Positions 43,526 to 55,722 of a stretch of DNA of 64,000 bases are shown piece after piece. How positions within the stretch are numbered: the stretch's first letter is position 1; each line of letters begins with the position of its first letter. The position numbers were made by a program, and so were the translations under genes. The DNA lies in the NCBI RefSeq assembly GCF_035046485.1, contig NC_085138.1, forward strand, positions 449,043,204 through 449,107,203, given 5' to 3'. A model generated the notes under the pieces. It made no database searches. It worked only from the letters and a program-made list of their open reading frames with translations, and was not told the origin of the DNA. The DNA comes from Aedes albopictus (Eukaryota; Arthropoda; Insecta; Diptera; Culicidae).

Positions 43526-43783
43526 TCTTCTTCTTCTTCTTATTCATGGCACTACGTTCTCACTGGAACTTGGCCTCCCTATCTTCAACTTAGTTTCCTT
43601 TGAGCATTTCCACGGATATTAAATGAAGGACTTTCTTTGTCTGCCATTGCATGAATTTGTACATTGTGAGGCAAGCCCAATGATACGCTATGTCCAGGGA
43701 CTCGAGAAAATTATCCCGACCGGAACGAGAATCGAACCCGTCGTCTCCGGAATGGCGATCCATAGCCTTAACCACTAGACTAT
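43526..43783 (-). mobile_element. Feilai-type SINE, full length
   Basis: Minus orientation: GAA tail at the left edge (TTCTTCTTCTTCTTC), B box read as GAATCGAACCCGTCG near 43731, A-box region CCTTAACCACTAGAC near the right edge. A 13-bp target duplication with one mismatch (ACTAA(T/C)TGCACAT) lies at 43513 and 43784. Provides the uninterrupted comparison for the SINE at 42468. Confidence 0.88.
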
Positions 43784-43796
43784 ACTAACTGCACAT

Positions 43797-45044
43797 AACT
43801 TCAAATAATGAGGGCTAGAACAGGGTTTTTCAGATCGTGCACCGTGGTACACTTGGAGCACGGCGAACCCTTGACAAGTGAACCGCGGCACTTCAAAAAT
43901 TCTGCTATCACTACAAAAGTCATTAACCACAAAAAATCATTCAAATGAGAACAAGGAAGGCCCACGGTTAAAATATTAGACGGTGCTCCAGCTAACGAGA
44001 GAAAAATTACATGATTCACGCTTATTTTAAAAAGGAATCAAACAGGAGCCGTAGAAGGCTTTCACAAAGAATGATGTACCATGTTTCTTGATATCCATCA
44101 TAAAGTTTTTCTCAAGAATTTATCGTGGATTTCCACAGCACCAAACAAACCACAAGGAATGTATCTTCAATAACTTCACTGAAAATCTCAAGCCAATAGG
44201 ACCTGATCAGGGAGCTATATTTAATGATCTCGATATTAGTTTACTAGGAATTCTACTGAAAAGGTGTATGTGATTTCAAAAAATCTAATCAGAAATGTTT
44301 CAAAGTTCTCAAAATAAGTCTTCCAAAGATCATGCTTTTGTCATAAATTTCTCCAAAAAATTCAATAAAGATCTTGGAAAACACCGTGGCAGAAACCACT
44401 GATGTTGCAGAAATTTCTCTATGAATCTGCTCAATATCTAGCTCAGTATTCCGAACAAATCCAGAAATTCCAGAAATATCTCCAGCAAGAACAGAATTTA
44501 TAAGAATAACTGTATCACTCGTACTAAGCTTTGACCTGGTAATAAAAATAAAAGGAAAGCCGGTGTCATAATCTTACAGTGTGTAAGAAAAACATTTCCT
44601 GGGCTAATGTAGTTTTCTTCAAACGTAAGTTCCCAAAAAGTGCACCGCGAGCAAAAAGGTCTGAAAACACCTGGGCTAGAACATTATTATTTCTTTAGGC
44701 CGATGCAAATATTTAATTTGTTTTATGTCACCCCCGTCCCCTTCATAACTTCCAAAATATTGAAGGGGTGAAAAAAAAAAACATGGCGGCCCATGACTCC
44801 ATTTTCAATAGAAACAATGTTTACAAACAACTATTTTTCAATAGTTGAAAAATATTTTTGAAAAGTTGATATCATTTTAAAATTTGCAATAACTTTTTTG
44901 TTTGTTCCTTATTTCCTTCCCGTGACAGTCGTGAAGAAGATGAGGTGATCTCGGTCTCTAGTAGCAACGTACTTCATACTAACATTCCTAACCTTCTTTC
45001 CCTTCCTCGATGATCGTAAGGACGTGGCCGGCGCCGTTATTGAC
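43797..45044. other. No gene recognised
   Basis: About 1.2 kb with no supportable element ends. It immediately precedes the left TTAA of the 7-kb element. Confidence 0.4.
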
Positions 45045-45290
45045 TTAACCCTTATAATCTGAACGTACGATTTGCATATTCAGAATCAGACTGTAAAAAC
45101 CATAACTTCGTTAATTCTGGACCGATTTTGATCATCGACGTCCCAAAAGAACCGGGTAAATCTCTAGTTTAGATACGTGAACCAAAATTTTAAATTGACC
45201 ATCTGGTTCCGGAGTTATTCCGGGACGTACTGGGGTATGTTTTTGGCCAGGCAAAGGGACACTATCGTTGGGCTTCTAAAACTAAGCATG

Positions 45291-45867
45291 CGACATATCA
45301 ATCTTCATGGTTTTGCAAAACAAGTTCGATGGTGTCATTTTTTGGATTTTTGGACACGTTGGACACGTTCCGGGATGTTCCGGGAACCTGGTTCTTCCGT
45401 GAAAATGGCCACTTTTATGTCTCTTCTAAGTACTAGCATGCGACATATCAATCTTCATGATTTTGCAAAACAAGATCGAAGGAAGTAATTCTGCAGATTT
45501 TTGGCCACTTTGGACACGTTCCGGGGTGTTCCGGGAATCTGGCTCTTCCGTGAAAACGGCCACTTTTATATCTCTTATGAATCCCACCATGCGGCATATC
45601 AATCTTCATGATTTTGCAAAACAAGATCGAAAGAAGTCATTTCGCGGAGTTTTGGCCACGTTGGACACGTTCCGGGATGTTCCGAGAACCTGGCGCTTCC
45701 TTGAAAATGGCCACTTTTATGTCTCTTCTAAATTCCAGCATGCGACATATCAATCTTCATGATTTTGCAAAACTAGATCGAAAGAAGTCATTTCACGGAT
45801 TTTTGGCCACGTTGGATACGTTCCGGAATGTTCCGGGAACCTGATGCTACCGTGAAAATGGCCAGGA
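45291..45867 (+). repeat. Left arm array, about 3.8 units of 150 bp
   Basis: The block CGACATATCAATCTTCATG begins at 45291, 45441, 45592 (one mismatch) and 45743, giving periods of 150, 151 and 151. Each unit also has TTTGCAAAACAAG, GGACACGTTCCGGGATGTTC and GTGAAAATGGCCACTTTTAT. The last unit breaks off where minisatellite begins. Confidence 0.92.
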
Positions 45868-48800
45868 TTTCCTGAAGGAACCTCTGGAGGTATGCGTGGA
45901 GAAATTTTTGAAGGAATCCCTGAAGGAATTCCTTGAAGAACCAATGGAGGTTCCAGGAGAAATCCCTGGAGGAATTCCTGGAATAATATCTGGAGAAATT
46001 ACTGGTGGAAGTTCCTAAAAAAATCTATGGAAGAATCCCTGTCGAATTTTTGCAGGAGATTTTAACAGGAATTCCTCCAGGGATTCCTCCAGGAATTTCT
46101 CCAGAGATTCCTACAGTAAATCCTCCAAAGATTATTCCAAAAAATTCTCCTGGGATTCCTCCAGAGATTCCTCTAGGAACAAGTATTAGGAATTCCTTCA
46201 AGAATTCCTCCAGGGATACCTCAGGGATTCCTCCTGGAGTTATCTCCATGCACCTCCATTGGTTCCTCAAGAAATTTCTTCAGGAATCTCCGTGATTCCT
46301 CAAGGATTTTCTCAATGGATTCTTCCAGGGATTCCTGCAGGAATTTCTCCAGGAATTTCTTCAGGATTTTTTTTTCAGGAATTCCTCCAGGAAAACCTCT
46401 AGAGATTCCTTCAGGAAATCTTTCTTAAATTTTTCCCGGGATTCTTCCAGAGATTCCTCCAGAAACATCAATCAGGGATTCCTCCAGAGATTTCTCCAGG
46501 AATTCTTCCAGGGATTCCTCCAAGAAGAATTCCTCCAGGAATGGCTCCAGCGATTTCTCCAGGAACCTCCATTGGTTCTTCAAGGAATGTATCCTGGAAT
46601 TCAACAGCGATTCCTCCAGGAACCTCCATTGGTTCCTCAAGGAATTACTCCAGGAATTCCTCCATGGATTCCTCCATAAATTGCTCCATGGATTCTTCCA
46701 GGGATTCCTCCAGGAAATCCTCCAGAAAATTCTCCAAAGATTTTTCCAAAAATCCCTCCTGGGATTCCTCCAGATATACCTCTAGGAACAAGCATCAGAA
46801 ATTTCTCCAAGAATTTCTCCATGGATTCCTCCAGGAGTTCCTCCAAAGATTATTCCAGGAATTCCTCAGGGATTCTTCCTGGAGTTCTCTCCAGGAACCT
46901 CCATTGGTTCCTCAAGAAAGTCATTCTGGAATTCCTCAGGGATTCCTCCAGAAATTTCTCCAGGAACCTTCTTTGATTTCTCAAGGAATTCCTGCATGGA
47001 TTCTTCCAGGGATTCTTGCAGGAATTTCTCCAGGAATTCCTCCCTGAATAATACCTCCAAAGATTTCTTCAGAAAATTCTGCAGAGATTCTTCCTAAAAT
47101 TTCTCCTGAATTTCTTCCAGAGATTCAGACAGAAACATCCATTGGTTCCTCAAAGACTTCCTCCAGGGATTTCTGCAGAAATTTCTTCAGGAATTCTTCC
47201 AGAGATTCCTCCAAGAATACCTCCAGAGATTCCTTCAGGAAATCCCCCAGAGATTCTCCCGAAAATTCCTCCTGAGATTCTTCCAGCGATTCCTCCAGGA
47301 ACATCCATCAGGAATTCCTCCATAGATTTCTCTAAGAACTCCTCCAGGAATCCCTCCAGAAATTCCGCAGAGATTCCCCCAGGAGTTCCTCCAGAGATTC
47401 CTCCAGGAACCTCCATTGGTTCCTCAAAAAATCCTCAAGGGAGTCCTCCAGAAATTCCTCCATGAATTCTTCCAGGGATTCCTCCAGGAATTCCTCCAGA
47501 GATTCCTCCAGAAAATCCTCCAAAGATTCTTTCAAAAATTCCTCCTGGGATTCCTCCATAGATTCCTCTAGGAACAAGTATAAGGAATTGCTCCAAGAAT
47601 TCTTCCAGGGATTCCTCCAGGAGTTTCTTCAGAGATTTTTCCAGGAATTCCTCCAAGGATTCCTCAAGGAATTCCTCCTGGAGTTCTCTTCAGGAACCTT
47701 CATTGGTTCCTCAAGAAAGTCATTCTGGAATTCCTCAGGGATTCCTCCAGAAATTTCTCCAGGAACCTCCATTGGTTCCTCAGAGAATTCCTCCATGGAA
47801 TCTTCCAGGGATTACTACAGGAATTTCTCCAGAAATTCCTTTAGGAATTTCTTCAGTAATTCTTCCAGAAATGCCTTCAGAAAATTCTCCAGAGATTCTT
47901 TCTAAAATTTCTCCTGAGATTCTTCCAGAGATTCCTCCAGAAACATCCATCAGGAACTCCTCCAGAGATTTCTCCAGGAATTTTTCCAGGGATTCCTCCA
48001 GGAAATTTCTCAGGAATTCCTCCAGGAGTGGCTCCAGAAATTTCTGCAGGAACCTCCATTGGTTTTTCAAAGAATTTATCCTAGAATTCTCCAGAAATTC
48101 CTCCAAGAGTTCCTCCAGAGATTCCCACAGAGATTCCTCCAGGGAACCTCCATTGGTTCCTCGAAGAACTCCTCCAGAGATTCCTCCAAGTATACCTCCA
48201 GAGATTCCTTTAGGAAATCCTCCAGAGATTCTCCCGAAAATTCCTCCTGAGATTATGCCAGAGATTCCTCCAGGAACATCCATCAGGAATTCCTCCAGAG
48301 ATTTCTCTAAGAACTCCTTCAGGAATCCCTCCAGGAATTCTGCAGAGATTCCCCCAGGAGTTCCTCCAGAGATTTCTCCAGGAACTTCCATTGGTTCTTC
48401 AACGAATTTATCCTGAAATTCCTCAGGGATTTCTCCAGGAGTTCCTCCAGAGATTTTTTTCAGGAATCCTCCATTGGTTCCTCAAAGATTCCTACAGGGA
48501 TTTCTCCAGGGATTACAGCAGATTTCTTCAGGAAATCCTCCAGAGATTCTTCCAAAAATTTCTCCAGAGATTCCTCCAGAAATTCCTCTAGGAACAAGTA
48601 TCAGGAATTCCTCCAGAGATTCTTCCAGGAATTCCTTCAGGAATACCTCCAGAGATTCCTTCAGGAAACCCTCCAGAGATTCTTCCAAAATTTTCTCCTG
48701 GGATTCTTTCAGAGATTCCTCAGGGAACATCCATCATGAATTCCTCCAGAGATTTGTCCAGGATTTCTTCCAGGGAGTTCTCCAGGAATTTCCCAGGAAT

Positions 48801-50110
48801 TCCTCCAGGAGTGGCTCCAGAGATTTCCCAAGCAACTTCCATTGGTTCTTCAAGGAATTCATCCAGAAATTCCTCAGGGACTTCTCCAGGAGTTCCTCCA
48901 AAGATATCTTTAGGAACCTCCATTGGTTTCTCAAAGAACTCCTACAGGGATTCCTCCAAGAATATCTCCAGAGATTCCTTCAAGAAATCCTCTAGAGATG
49001 CTTCCGAAAATTTCTCCTGGAATTCTTCCAGAGATTCTTCCAGGAACATCCACCACTATTTTTCAGAGATTCTCAAGGAATTTCTTCAGGGATTCTTCCA
49101 TAGATTTCTCCCGGAACCTCCATTGTTTTTTCAAAGAATTCATCCTGGAACTCCTCGGGAATTCCTCCTGAGATTTCTCCAAGAGCCCCCGTTGGTCTTT
49201 CCAGGAATTTCTGCAGGGATTCCTGCAGGCAGTCCTCCAGAGATTCTTCCAAAAGTTCATCCTGGGATTCTTCCAAAGCTTTCTTTTAGGAGCATCCATC
49301 AGGGGTTCCTCCAGAGATTTCTCCAGGAATTCCTTCAAGGGTTCCTCAAGGATTCCTCCTGGTTCCTCATTGAATTCCTTCAGAGATGGATTTCTCCACA
49401 AATTCTTTCAGGAATTTTTCCAGCAATTTCTTCATGAATTTCTTCAGGAATTCATTCAGAGATTCTTCCAGTAATACCTCCAGAGATTCATTCAGGAAAT
49501 CCTCCAGATTCCTCCATAATTTTTTTTTATGGGTTTCTTCCACAGATTTCTCCAGAAACATGCATAAGGAATTCCTCCAGAGATATCTTCAGGAGCTCCT
49601 CCAGAGATTTCTCCATGAACATTCTTTGGTTTTTCAAGGAATGAATTCCTGGAGGAATTCCTCCAGAGATTCCCCCAGGGAACCTCCATTGGTTCCTCAA
49701 AGAATTCCTCCAGATATTCCTCCAAGAATACCACCTGAGATTCCTTTAGAAAATCTTCCAGAGATTCTCCCGAAAATTTCTGCAGAGATTATTCCAGAGA
49801 TTCCTTCAGGAACATCCATCAGGAATTTCTCTAAGAACTCCTCCAGGAATCCCTCCAGGAATCCCTCCTGAAATTCCTCAGGGATTCCTTCAGGAGTTCC
49901 TTCAGTGATTTCTCCAGGAACCTCTATTGGTTCTTCAAGGAATTCCTCCAGGAATTCCTCCAATGTTTCCTTAAAAAACTTCTGCCAGAAATTTCTCAAG
50001 AAATTCACCAGAGATTTCTCGAGGATTTCATCCAGGGACTCCTCAAGGAATTCCATTTTATCCAGGGACTTCCTTCAAGGGTTTATCCAGGAATTCCTTC
50101 AGGGATTCCT
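45868..50110. repeat. Core GGAATTCCTCCAGG minisatellite, 4.2 kb
   Basis: Monomers of 12-15 bp (GGAATTCCTCCA, GAGATTCCTCCA). A higher-order unit of about 300-380 bp is marked by CCTCCATTGGTTCCTC at 46622, 46896, 47411, 47767, 48148, 48469 and 48918. Orientation flips near 46020: the first 150 bp run opposite to the rest. Long open frames on both strands (up to 237 codons at 47703-48416) follow from stop-poor monomers whose lengths are mostly multiples of three; they translate as SSRNSSRDSSR or IPPEIPPGI. Confidence 0.92.
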
Positions 50111-50490
50111 CCCGCAATGATTGTCTTTGTAAAAATATAGGCAAAAATATGAGTTCAGTTGATGATACTTGACATTCCCTATAGTTACAGCAGTAAACGC
50201 ACTAATATCCAGCAAGACATGGATGTTGAGGGCTAATTATCGTCAGTATAAAAACTGTTTACAATGGAAATTAGCTAACAAAAAAGCTCACAAATCAATT
50301 TAGCGATGTGTCGAAAAAATTCAAAGGAACTCAGAACAAAAACATAAATTTCTTATATAGTGGCAGTCTTAAAAATCCGGAATCATTTCCTATAATTGTC
50401 GGCAAAAGAGTCTTGATCCTATTTAAAGCTTCAAAATACAATTTATATCAAAAATCGGGACACCCAAATTCAAACGATAAGGTTTAACAA
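50111..50490. other. Non-repetitive segment inside the 7-kb element
   Basis: AT-rich text between two minisatellite blocks with no recognised similarity and no coding frame. It may be the original interior of the element or an unidentified insertion. Confidence 0.5.
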
Positions 50491-50940
50491 TTTGGGAGAT
50501 ACTTGGGAATTCCTTATTCTTGTTCCTAGAGGAATCTCTGGAGGAATCCCAAGAGAAAATTTTGGAACAATCTTTGGAGGATTTTCTAGAGGAATCTTTG
50601 GAGAAATTCCTGGAGGAATCTCTGGAGTAATTCCTGTAAAAATCTCTGGAGGAACTCTTGCAAAAAATTTACAAGGATTCTTCCAGAGGTTCTTTTAGAA
50701 ACATTCACCAGTAATTTCTCCAGATTTTATTCCAGGAATTCCTCCAGGGGTTTCTCCAGAAACCTCCATTGGATCTTCAAGGAATTCATCCTGGAAATCC
50801 TCTGGAATACCTTCAGGAACCACCATTGGTTCTTCAATGAATTCCTCCAGGGATTCCTCCATTGGATCCTCAAGGAATTCCTTTAGGGATTCCTCCATGA
50901 ATTTCTCCAGGAATACCTCCAGAGATTCCTTCAGGAAATT
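50491..50940. repeat. Minisatellite, two orientations
   Basis: From 50491 to about 50690 the tract runs in the orientation opposite to the main core (TTCTTGTTCCTAGAGGAATC), then flips again (GAACCACCATTGGTTCTTC) until the right arm begins. Confidence 0.8.
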
Positions 50941-51830
50941 CTGGCCATTTTCACGGAAGCATCAGATTCCGGAAAATTCCGGAACGTGTCCAACGTGGCC
51001 AAAAATCCATGAAATGACTTCCTTCGATCTTGTTTTGCAAAATCATGAAGATTGATATGTCGAATGCTGGGATTTAGAGCATACATAAAAGTGGCCATTT
51101 TCAAGGAAGCGCCAGGTTCTCGGAACATTCCGGAACGTGTCCAACGTGGCCAAAACTCCGCGAAATGACTTCTTTCGATCTTGTTTTGCAAAAACATGAA
51201 GTTTGATATGTCGCATGCTGGGATTTAGAAGATACATAAAAGTGGCCATTTTCACGGAAGAACCAGGTTCCCGGAACATCCCCGGAGGTGTCCAAAGTGG
51301 CCAAAAATCCGCAAAATGAATACTTTCGATCTTGTTTTGCAAAATCATGAAGATTGATATGTCGCATGCTAGTACTTAGAGGAGACATAAAAGTGGCCAT
51401 TTTCACGGAAGAACCAGGTTCCCGGAACACCCCGGAGGTGTCCAAAGTGTGTCAACAATCCGCAGAATTACTTCCTTCGATCTTGTTTTGCAAAATCATG
51501 AAGATTGATATGTCGCATGCTAGTACTTAGAAGAGACATAAAAGTGGCCATTTTCACGGAAGAACCAGGTTCCCGGAACACCCCGGAACGTGTCTAAAGT
51601 GGCCAAAAATCCGCAGAATTACTTCCTTCGATCTTGTTTTGCAAAACCATGAAGATTGATATGTCGCATGCTGGGATTTAGAAGAGACATGAAAGTGGCC
51701 ATTTTCACGGAAGAACCAGGTTCCCGGAACATCCCGGAACGTGTCCAACGTGTCCAAAAATCCAAAAAATGACACCATCGAACTTGTTTTGCAAAACCAT
51801 GAAGATTGATATGTCGCATGCTGAGTTTTA
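50941..51830 (-). repeat. Right arm array, six units of 150 bp
   Basis: The inverted block CATGAAGATTGATATGTCG ends at 51062, 51213, 51363, 51515, 51665 and 51815, giving periods of 150-152. Units differ at scattered sites. There are about two more units than in the left arm. Confidence 0.92.
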
Positions 51831-52183
51831 GAAACCCAACGATAGTGTCCCTTTGCCTGGCCAAAAACATACCCCAGTACGTCCCGGAATAACTCCGGAA
51901 CCAGATGGCCAATTTAAAATTTTGGTTCACGTATCTAAACTAGAGATTTACCCGGTTCTTTTGGGACGTCGATGATCAAAATCGGTCCAGAATTAACGAA
52001 GTTATGATTTTTACAGTCTGATTCTGAATATGCAAATCGTACGTTCAGATTATAAGGGTTAATATTGTTTGAAATTCTCGACGGTGCACATTGAGAGCGG
52101 CAAGCTAGTCTCAAGCCGTTCGATGGTTCCTTGTGCAATTTCGATTATTCTAGTCAATCACGGAGTAGCAACTACGAATTGTA

Positions 52184-52393
52184 CACACTCAATCCTGAAT
52201 TGCCTGTTCAGCACTTTTTTGACGAAAACAGAACAGCAGAACTATTTCGGTAGCTTCGGTAATCGATTTTACTAAGGCTCAGTACACCAACTGTCATAAC
52301 CTGGAGCAAAAGGTAAACAATGCAGTATAGCTGTAAACAGCTGTTCTATTTTCGTCAAAAAATTACCGAACACGGTATTCCAAATTGAGTGTG
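52184..52393. mobile_element. 210-bp TA-flanked MITE, CACACTCAAT ends
   Basis: CACACTCAATCCTGAATT and the inverted TTGAGTGTG, TA outside both. Inner arms share TTTTTTGACGAAAA and AGAACAGC. Confidence 0.78.
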
Positions 52394-52399
52394 TACGGT

Positions 52400-53166
52400 C
52401 ATCTATGCTCATGCTCTATAATATTCGCTAGCAACTTACTGTACAAAATTTGTGCGCCATTGATTGCATCTACAGCCTAGGATGTCCGACGAGTGTTAGC
52501 GTGTTGGACCAGCAAGCGATCACCCGGTAAGTTTCACACATAATTATGCCGTCAATTGGGTTCTTTAGGGGTATCAGGATTATTTCATAATCGGGTTCTC
52601 CGCCCAAAAATTAGTCGGAATCCAAAATTTCATAATTTTTGGAGTCCGGGAACTATTTTTAAAATTTATTTAAAGTTTATATGGGGAAATTTTTTTATTC
52701 GGGTCAAACTGTCACTTTATCGATTGAACTGTCATTCTATCCACGAAAATTAAAACTGTTTTGTTAATTTGACCATCAAAACAAAGGTATTGGAATCCAA
52801 TAAAATCACGTTATTCTCAGAAAAATTAGCTCTTTCGATTAGGCTATAGAAAATAACAATATTTTATTCACTAAACAACCCAATTATGCCCCGAATGTCG
52901 TCTCCCGGAAAATTAGTTCCCCGAATGATCCGTTTCTCCGAAAAGACTATACATTACATTCTTATTCGAAATGATCACTTGCGTCAACATGTTCCTGAGG
53001 TTGTTTAAAAAGTTAACCAATTATAATTTGACATGACGTTAGAGTTAATTTGATTCGTTGAAGGACGTGCAGCAACGTAAAGAAGGAGTAATATAACCCT
53101 TCTTCATTCAGCAGCGTTTCAGCAGGTCTGAGGTGCAATAGAACTTGAACGAACCGCCTATAAAGT
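52400..53166. other. Scattered CCCGAATG-type text, no gene
   Basis: CCCCGAATGTCGTCTCCC and TTCCCCGAATGATCCG near 52890-52935 recall the subterminal units of the 38.2-kb element and text near 39590 and 53490, but no complete element end is visible. Confidence 0.4.
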
Positions 53167-53456
53167 CTGTATCTGCAATAATCGGGACACAGAAATACAG
53201 CAATAATTCTGCAATGGATACATTGAAATTGTTAAAATTTGACCTGGGAACATCTTAAGATGTGTTGATTTTACCTGCAAAATTTCATGTCGTTTTATTT
53301 TTGAGCTACAGCTAAAAGTAATGCACCGATTTTAATGAAATTTGGCACAAGTAATAAACAGACACCAAAGAGTATTCAGTCAATTTTTTGGTTAGTTTTA
53401 TTGATTCATGGCAGAGTTACAGCCGTATTTCTGTGTCCCGATTATTGCGGATACAG
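53167..53456. mobile_element. 290-bp MITE, CTGTATCTGCAATAATCGGG ends
   Basis: Inverted termini of about 30 bp (CTGTATCYGCAATAATCGGG, GACACAGAAATAC). Target duplication not clear. Interior AT-rich, no coding. Confidence 0.78.
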
Positions 53457-54458
53457 GGTTTAAAATGAAGAAGGGTGTTATTCGGGGAAAGGGCCATTCG
53501 GGAAAACGTGCCATTTGGGGAAACGACATTCGAGGAGCCGATATTCGGGATTTTATCCCGAGCACAACCGTCAATTGTATATGTGCGATTCAACTTTTTG
53601 TTTACCTGCATTTTCTTTTGATGTATAATTTTTGATGGGAAAAAAATAAAAAAAAACTCGAACACCGTCTTTAGTCAATGGCTGTACTGTACATACTGGA
53701 AGTGATTACAGTACCCCATGTGTGTCATAAGTATAATGGTATTCTCGTGATGAGCACGATAATTCGCAGAACCGTACTCTCTTCGTACATGCAAAAATAT
53801 GACGTACGACACATCCAGGAGTTGCATGAGGATGCAAGCTCCATATCGTATAAGGTACTATTTACAGTTATAATCGCGTATATGTACGACGTAGAGACAA
53901 TTCGCATGTTTTTTTTTTTTTATTTTGCGATGTATCTTGTAAAGTCGTATAAGAATACAAACCAACTTACATAAGACATGACAACATCGCAGTAAACCAA
54001 ATGTTAATGTTTCACTGCGATACACTCGCAGAAGTGCGCGAGAAAACTCGTTTTAATGCGTACAGCGATGATTATACGACTTCACTTGGTACTATATTAT
54101 TATACCAATTATGCTAATGTCAATTTAAATCGTATTAAAGTATGAATAAAATCGAATAAATGTTATTTTTAAATTCACCTGCATAATAGTGAATCATATA
54201 AGTTCACATAACGCGATTCAACATTAAACAATTTGTTATTAAAATAATCATCATGAAATTATAACACCCAAGTTGCATAGAAACCGATGCAGTTTCAGAT
54301 TTTTCTTTTTAATAATTTGTCATTATTTCGGCAGCTATTTTTTGTGGTTTGGATAAGTGTACCTCGGGATGTAGCTTATTTATTTTTTTTCAAAAGTTGT
54401 AGAAATCTTAAATACGTATGGCCTTTTAGATACTAATCACAAAAGCGTAAAAAAAAAA
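53457..54458. other. No gene recognised
   Basis: Near 53655-53685 a short block (ACACCGTCTTTAGTCAATGGCTG) resembles the tail of the SINE at 54462-54676. A 98-codon plus frame (53678-53974) has no family resemblance. Confidence 0.4.
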
Positions 54459-54461
54459 GAC

Positions 54462-54676
54462 GCAGACACCGTCTTCAGCCAGAGGCTGCACAGACTGAAT
54501 GAAACTTAAACACTAGACATGGGACACATGGAGCATGCACCAGTGGATACGGAGAAGAAACTATTCTCACGAAAAGTTTCATCGCCCGGAGCGGGAATCG
54601 AACCCTCACCCCATAGCATGGTGCGATTAGAAGCTTGGTGACCCTAACCGCACGGCTACGAGGCTCCACGAGGCGT
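54462..54676 (-). mobile_element. tRNA-derived SINE, distinct family
   Basis: Reading leftwards: A-box region GTAGCCGTGCGGTTAGGG, B box GGGTTCGATTCCCG (near 54590-54605), a body with GATGAAACTTTTCGTGAG, and a tail GAAGACGGTGTCTGCGTC followed by T/A-rich text. A 6-bp GCGTAA repeat outside may be the target duplication. Confidence 0.78.
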
Positions 54677-54679
54677 AAC

Positions 54680-54915
54680 CTCTGAGATTGAGCCAAAAAA
54701 AAAGAGATTTAGAAGAGGCGCAAACGTCTCAAACTCGAATATTCAAATTCGAGTAATAAAAGAATGCGTTCTTCTTAATTTTCATCCGATTTTCAATCTT
54801 TTGCTGAAGCATTTTTCATGACAAAAAAAAAACAATTTAAATAATCTAGGTCCTCGTTTTGACTCTAGATTTACTTCTAACAAGGGCCTAAGCAGAATAT
54901 CATTGAAAATTTAAA

Positions 54916-54946
<31 letters not shown>

Positions 54947-55319
54947 TTTCTCAGAAATGCTTCGTCCGATTTACATATGTCCTGTCCTTAGGCAACTCGT
55001 CGGATTATAAAAATATATATACACTGTGAAAAAAAGGGTAAAAAAGTCGTAAAAAATAACATTTAACCGAAAAATCAAACATTAAAATCAATTAATTATC
55101 TCAACAGCAAATTATCAAGGTATTGATCAATAAATGTAAAATTATATTGATATTTTTACATTTCTTGATATGTCTTTAATAGCGGTGTTGTAGTTTATTG
55201 CACTGTGACTCAAGATAGAGAAATTATGGACAAAAAAGTTAAAATTTAAAAAAAGTTGAATTTTTAAAAATAGTTGAAATACTCTTCAAAACCAATTTAT
55301 CGACCTGATTTTATGAAAG
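54680..55319. other. AT-rich interval with (AT)n
   Basis: An AT microsatellite at about 54918-54938. Otherwise nothing supportable. Confidence 0.5.
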
Positions 55320-55321
55320 TA

Positions 55322-55535
55322 GGGTAGCAAACCACTTGGGCAGCGTCCGGTATTTTGGGCCCTCTTCGCTATAACTCAGTCAATTTCAAACCAATTGACT
55401 TGAAATTTTATACGCGGCTAGATACTATATGTATCTCATCGCGTTCCAAAAATTGTATCAATTGGTTCAGAATTGGCTGAGTTATAGCAGAAAAGTGCCC
55501 AAAATAGGACCCCTGCCGAGATGATTCCACTTCCC
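55322..55535. mobile_element. 214-bp TA-flanked MITE
   Basis: GGGTAGCAAACCAC and the inverted form ending CCACTTCCC, TA outside both. Inverted inner blocks: TATTTTGGGCCC facing GCCCAAAATAGGAC, and GCTATAACTCAG facing CTGAGTTATAGC. Complete reference for the fragments at 17208 and 38110-40515. Confidence 0.78.
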
Positions 55536-55722
55536 TACGTGGTATACAAAGTGGTGTCAGCAAAATTTTACTTAATTTTTACGACATACATCTATTTGGG
55601 AAATCAAAATCTTCTTATCGGATGTCAAAGTTTAGAAGACATGAAAACATCCATTGCTAGTCACGCCCATCTTCTTCGTTGCGAAGAATAGGCAGGAGTT
55701 TGAAGATATGACATCTGCTTAA

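Larger units (their letters stand above)
45049..52058. mobile_element. 7.0-kb TTAA-flanked inverted-repeat element, piggyBac-like ends
   Basis: TTAA sits outside both ends (45045-45048 and 52059-52062). Both ends read CCCTTATAATCTGAACG inward. By eye the two arms differ at only five positions over the outermost 377 bp. Each arm then continues into tandem units of about 150 bp, and the core is minisatellite with a 380-bp unrelated segment. CCCTT ends with TTAA duplication are the piggyBac signature. No transposase or other protein domain is present, so it must have been moved in trans if it moved as a unit. Confidence 0.85.

Noticed and set aside
47703..48416. 237-codon plus-strand open frame
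   Set aside because: Made entirely of minisatellite monomers; overlapping frames of similar length exist on the other strand and the peptide is a low-complexity SSRNSSRD pattern.
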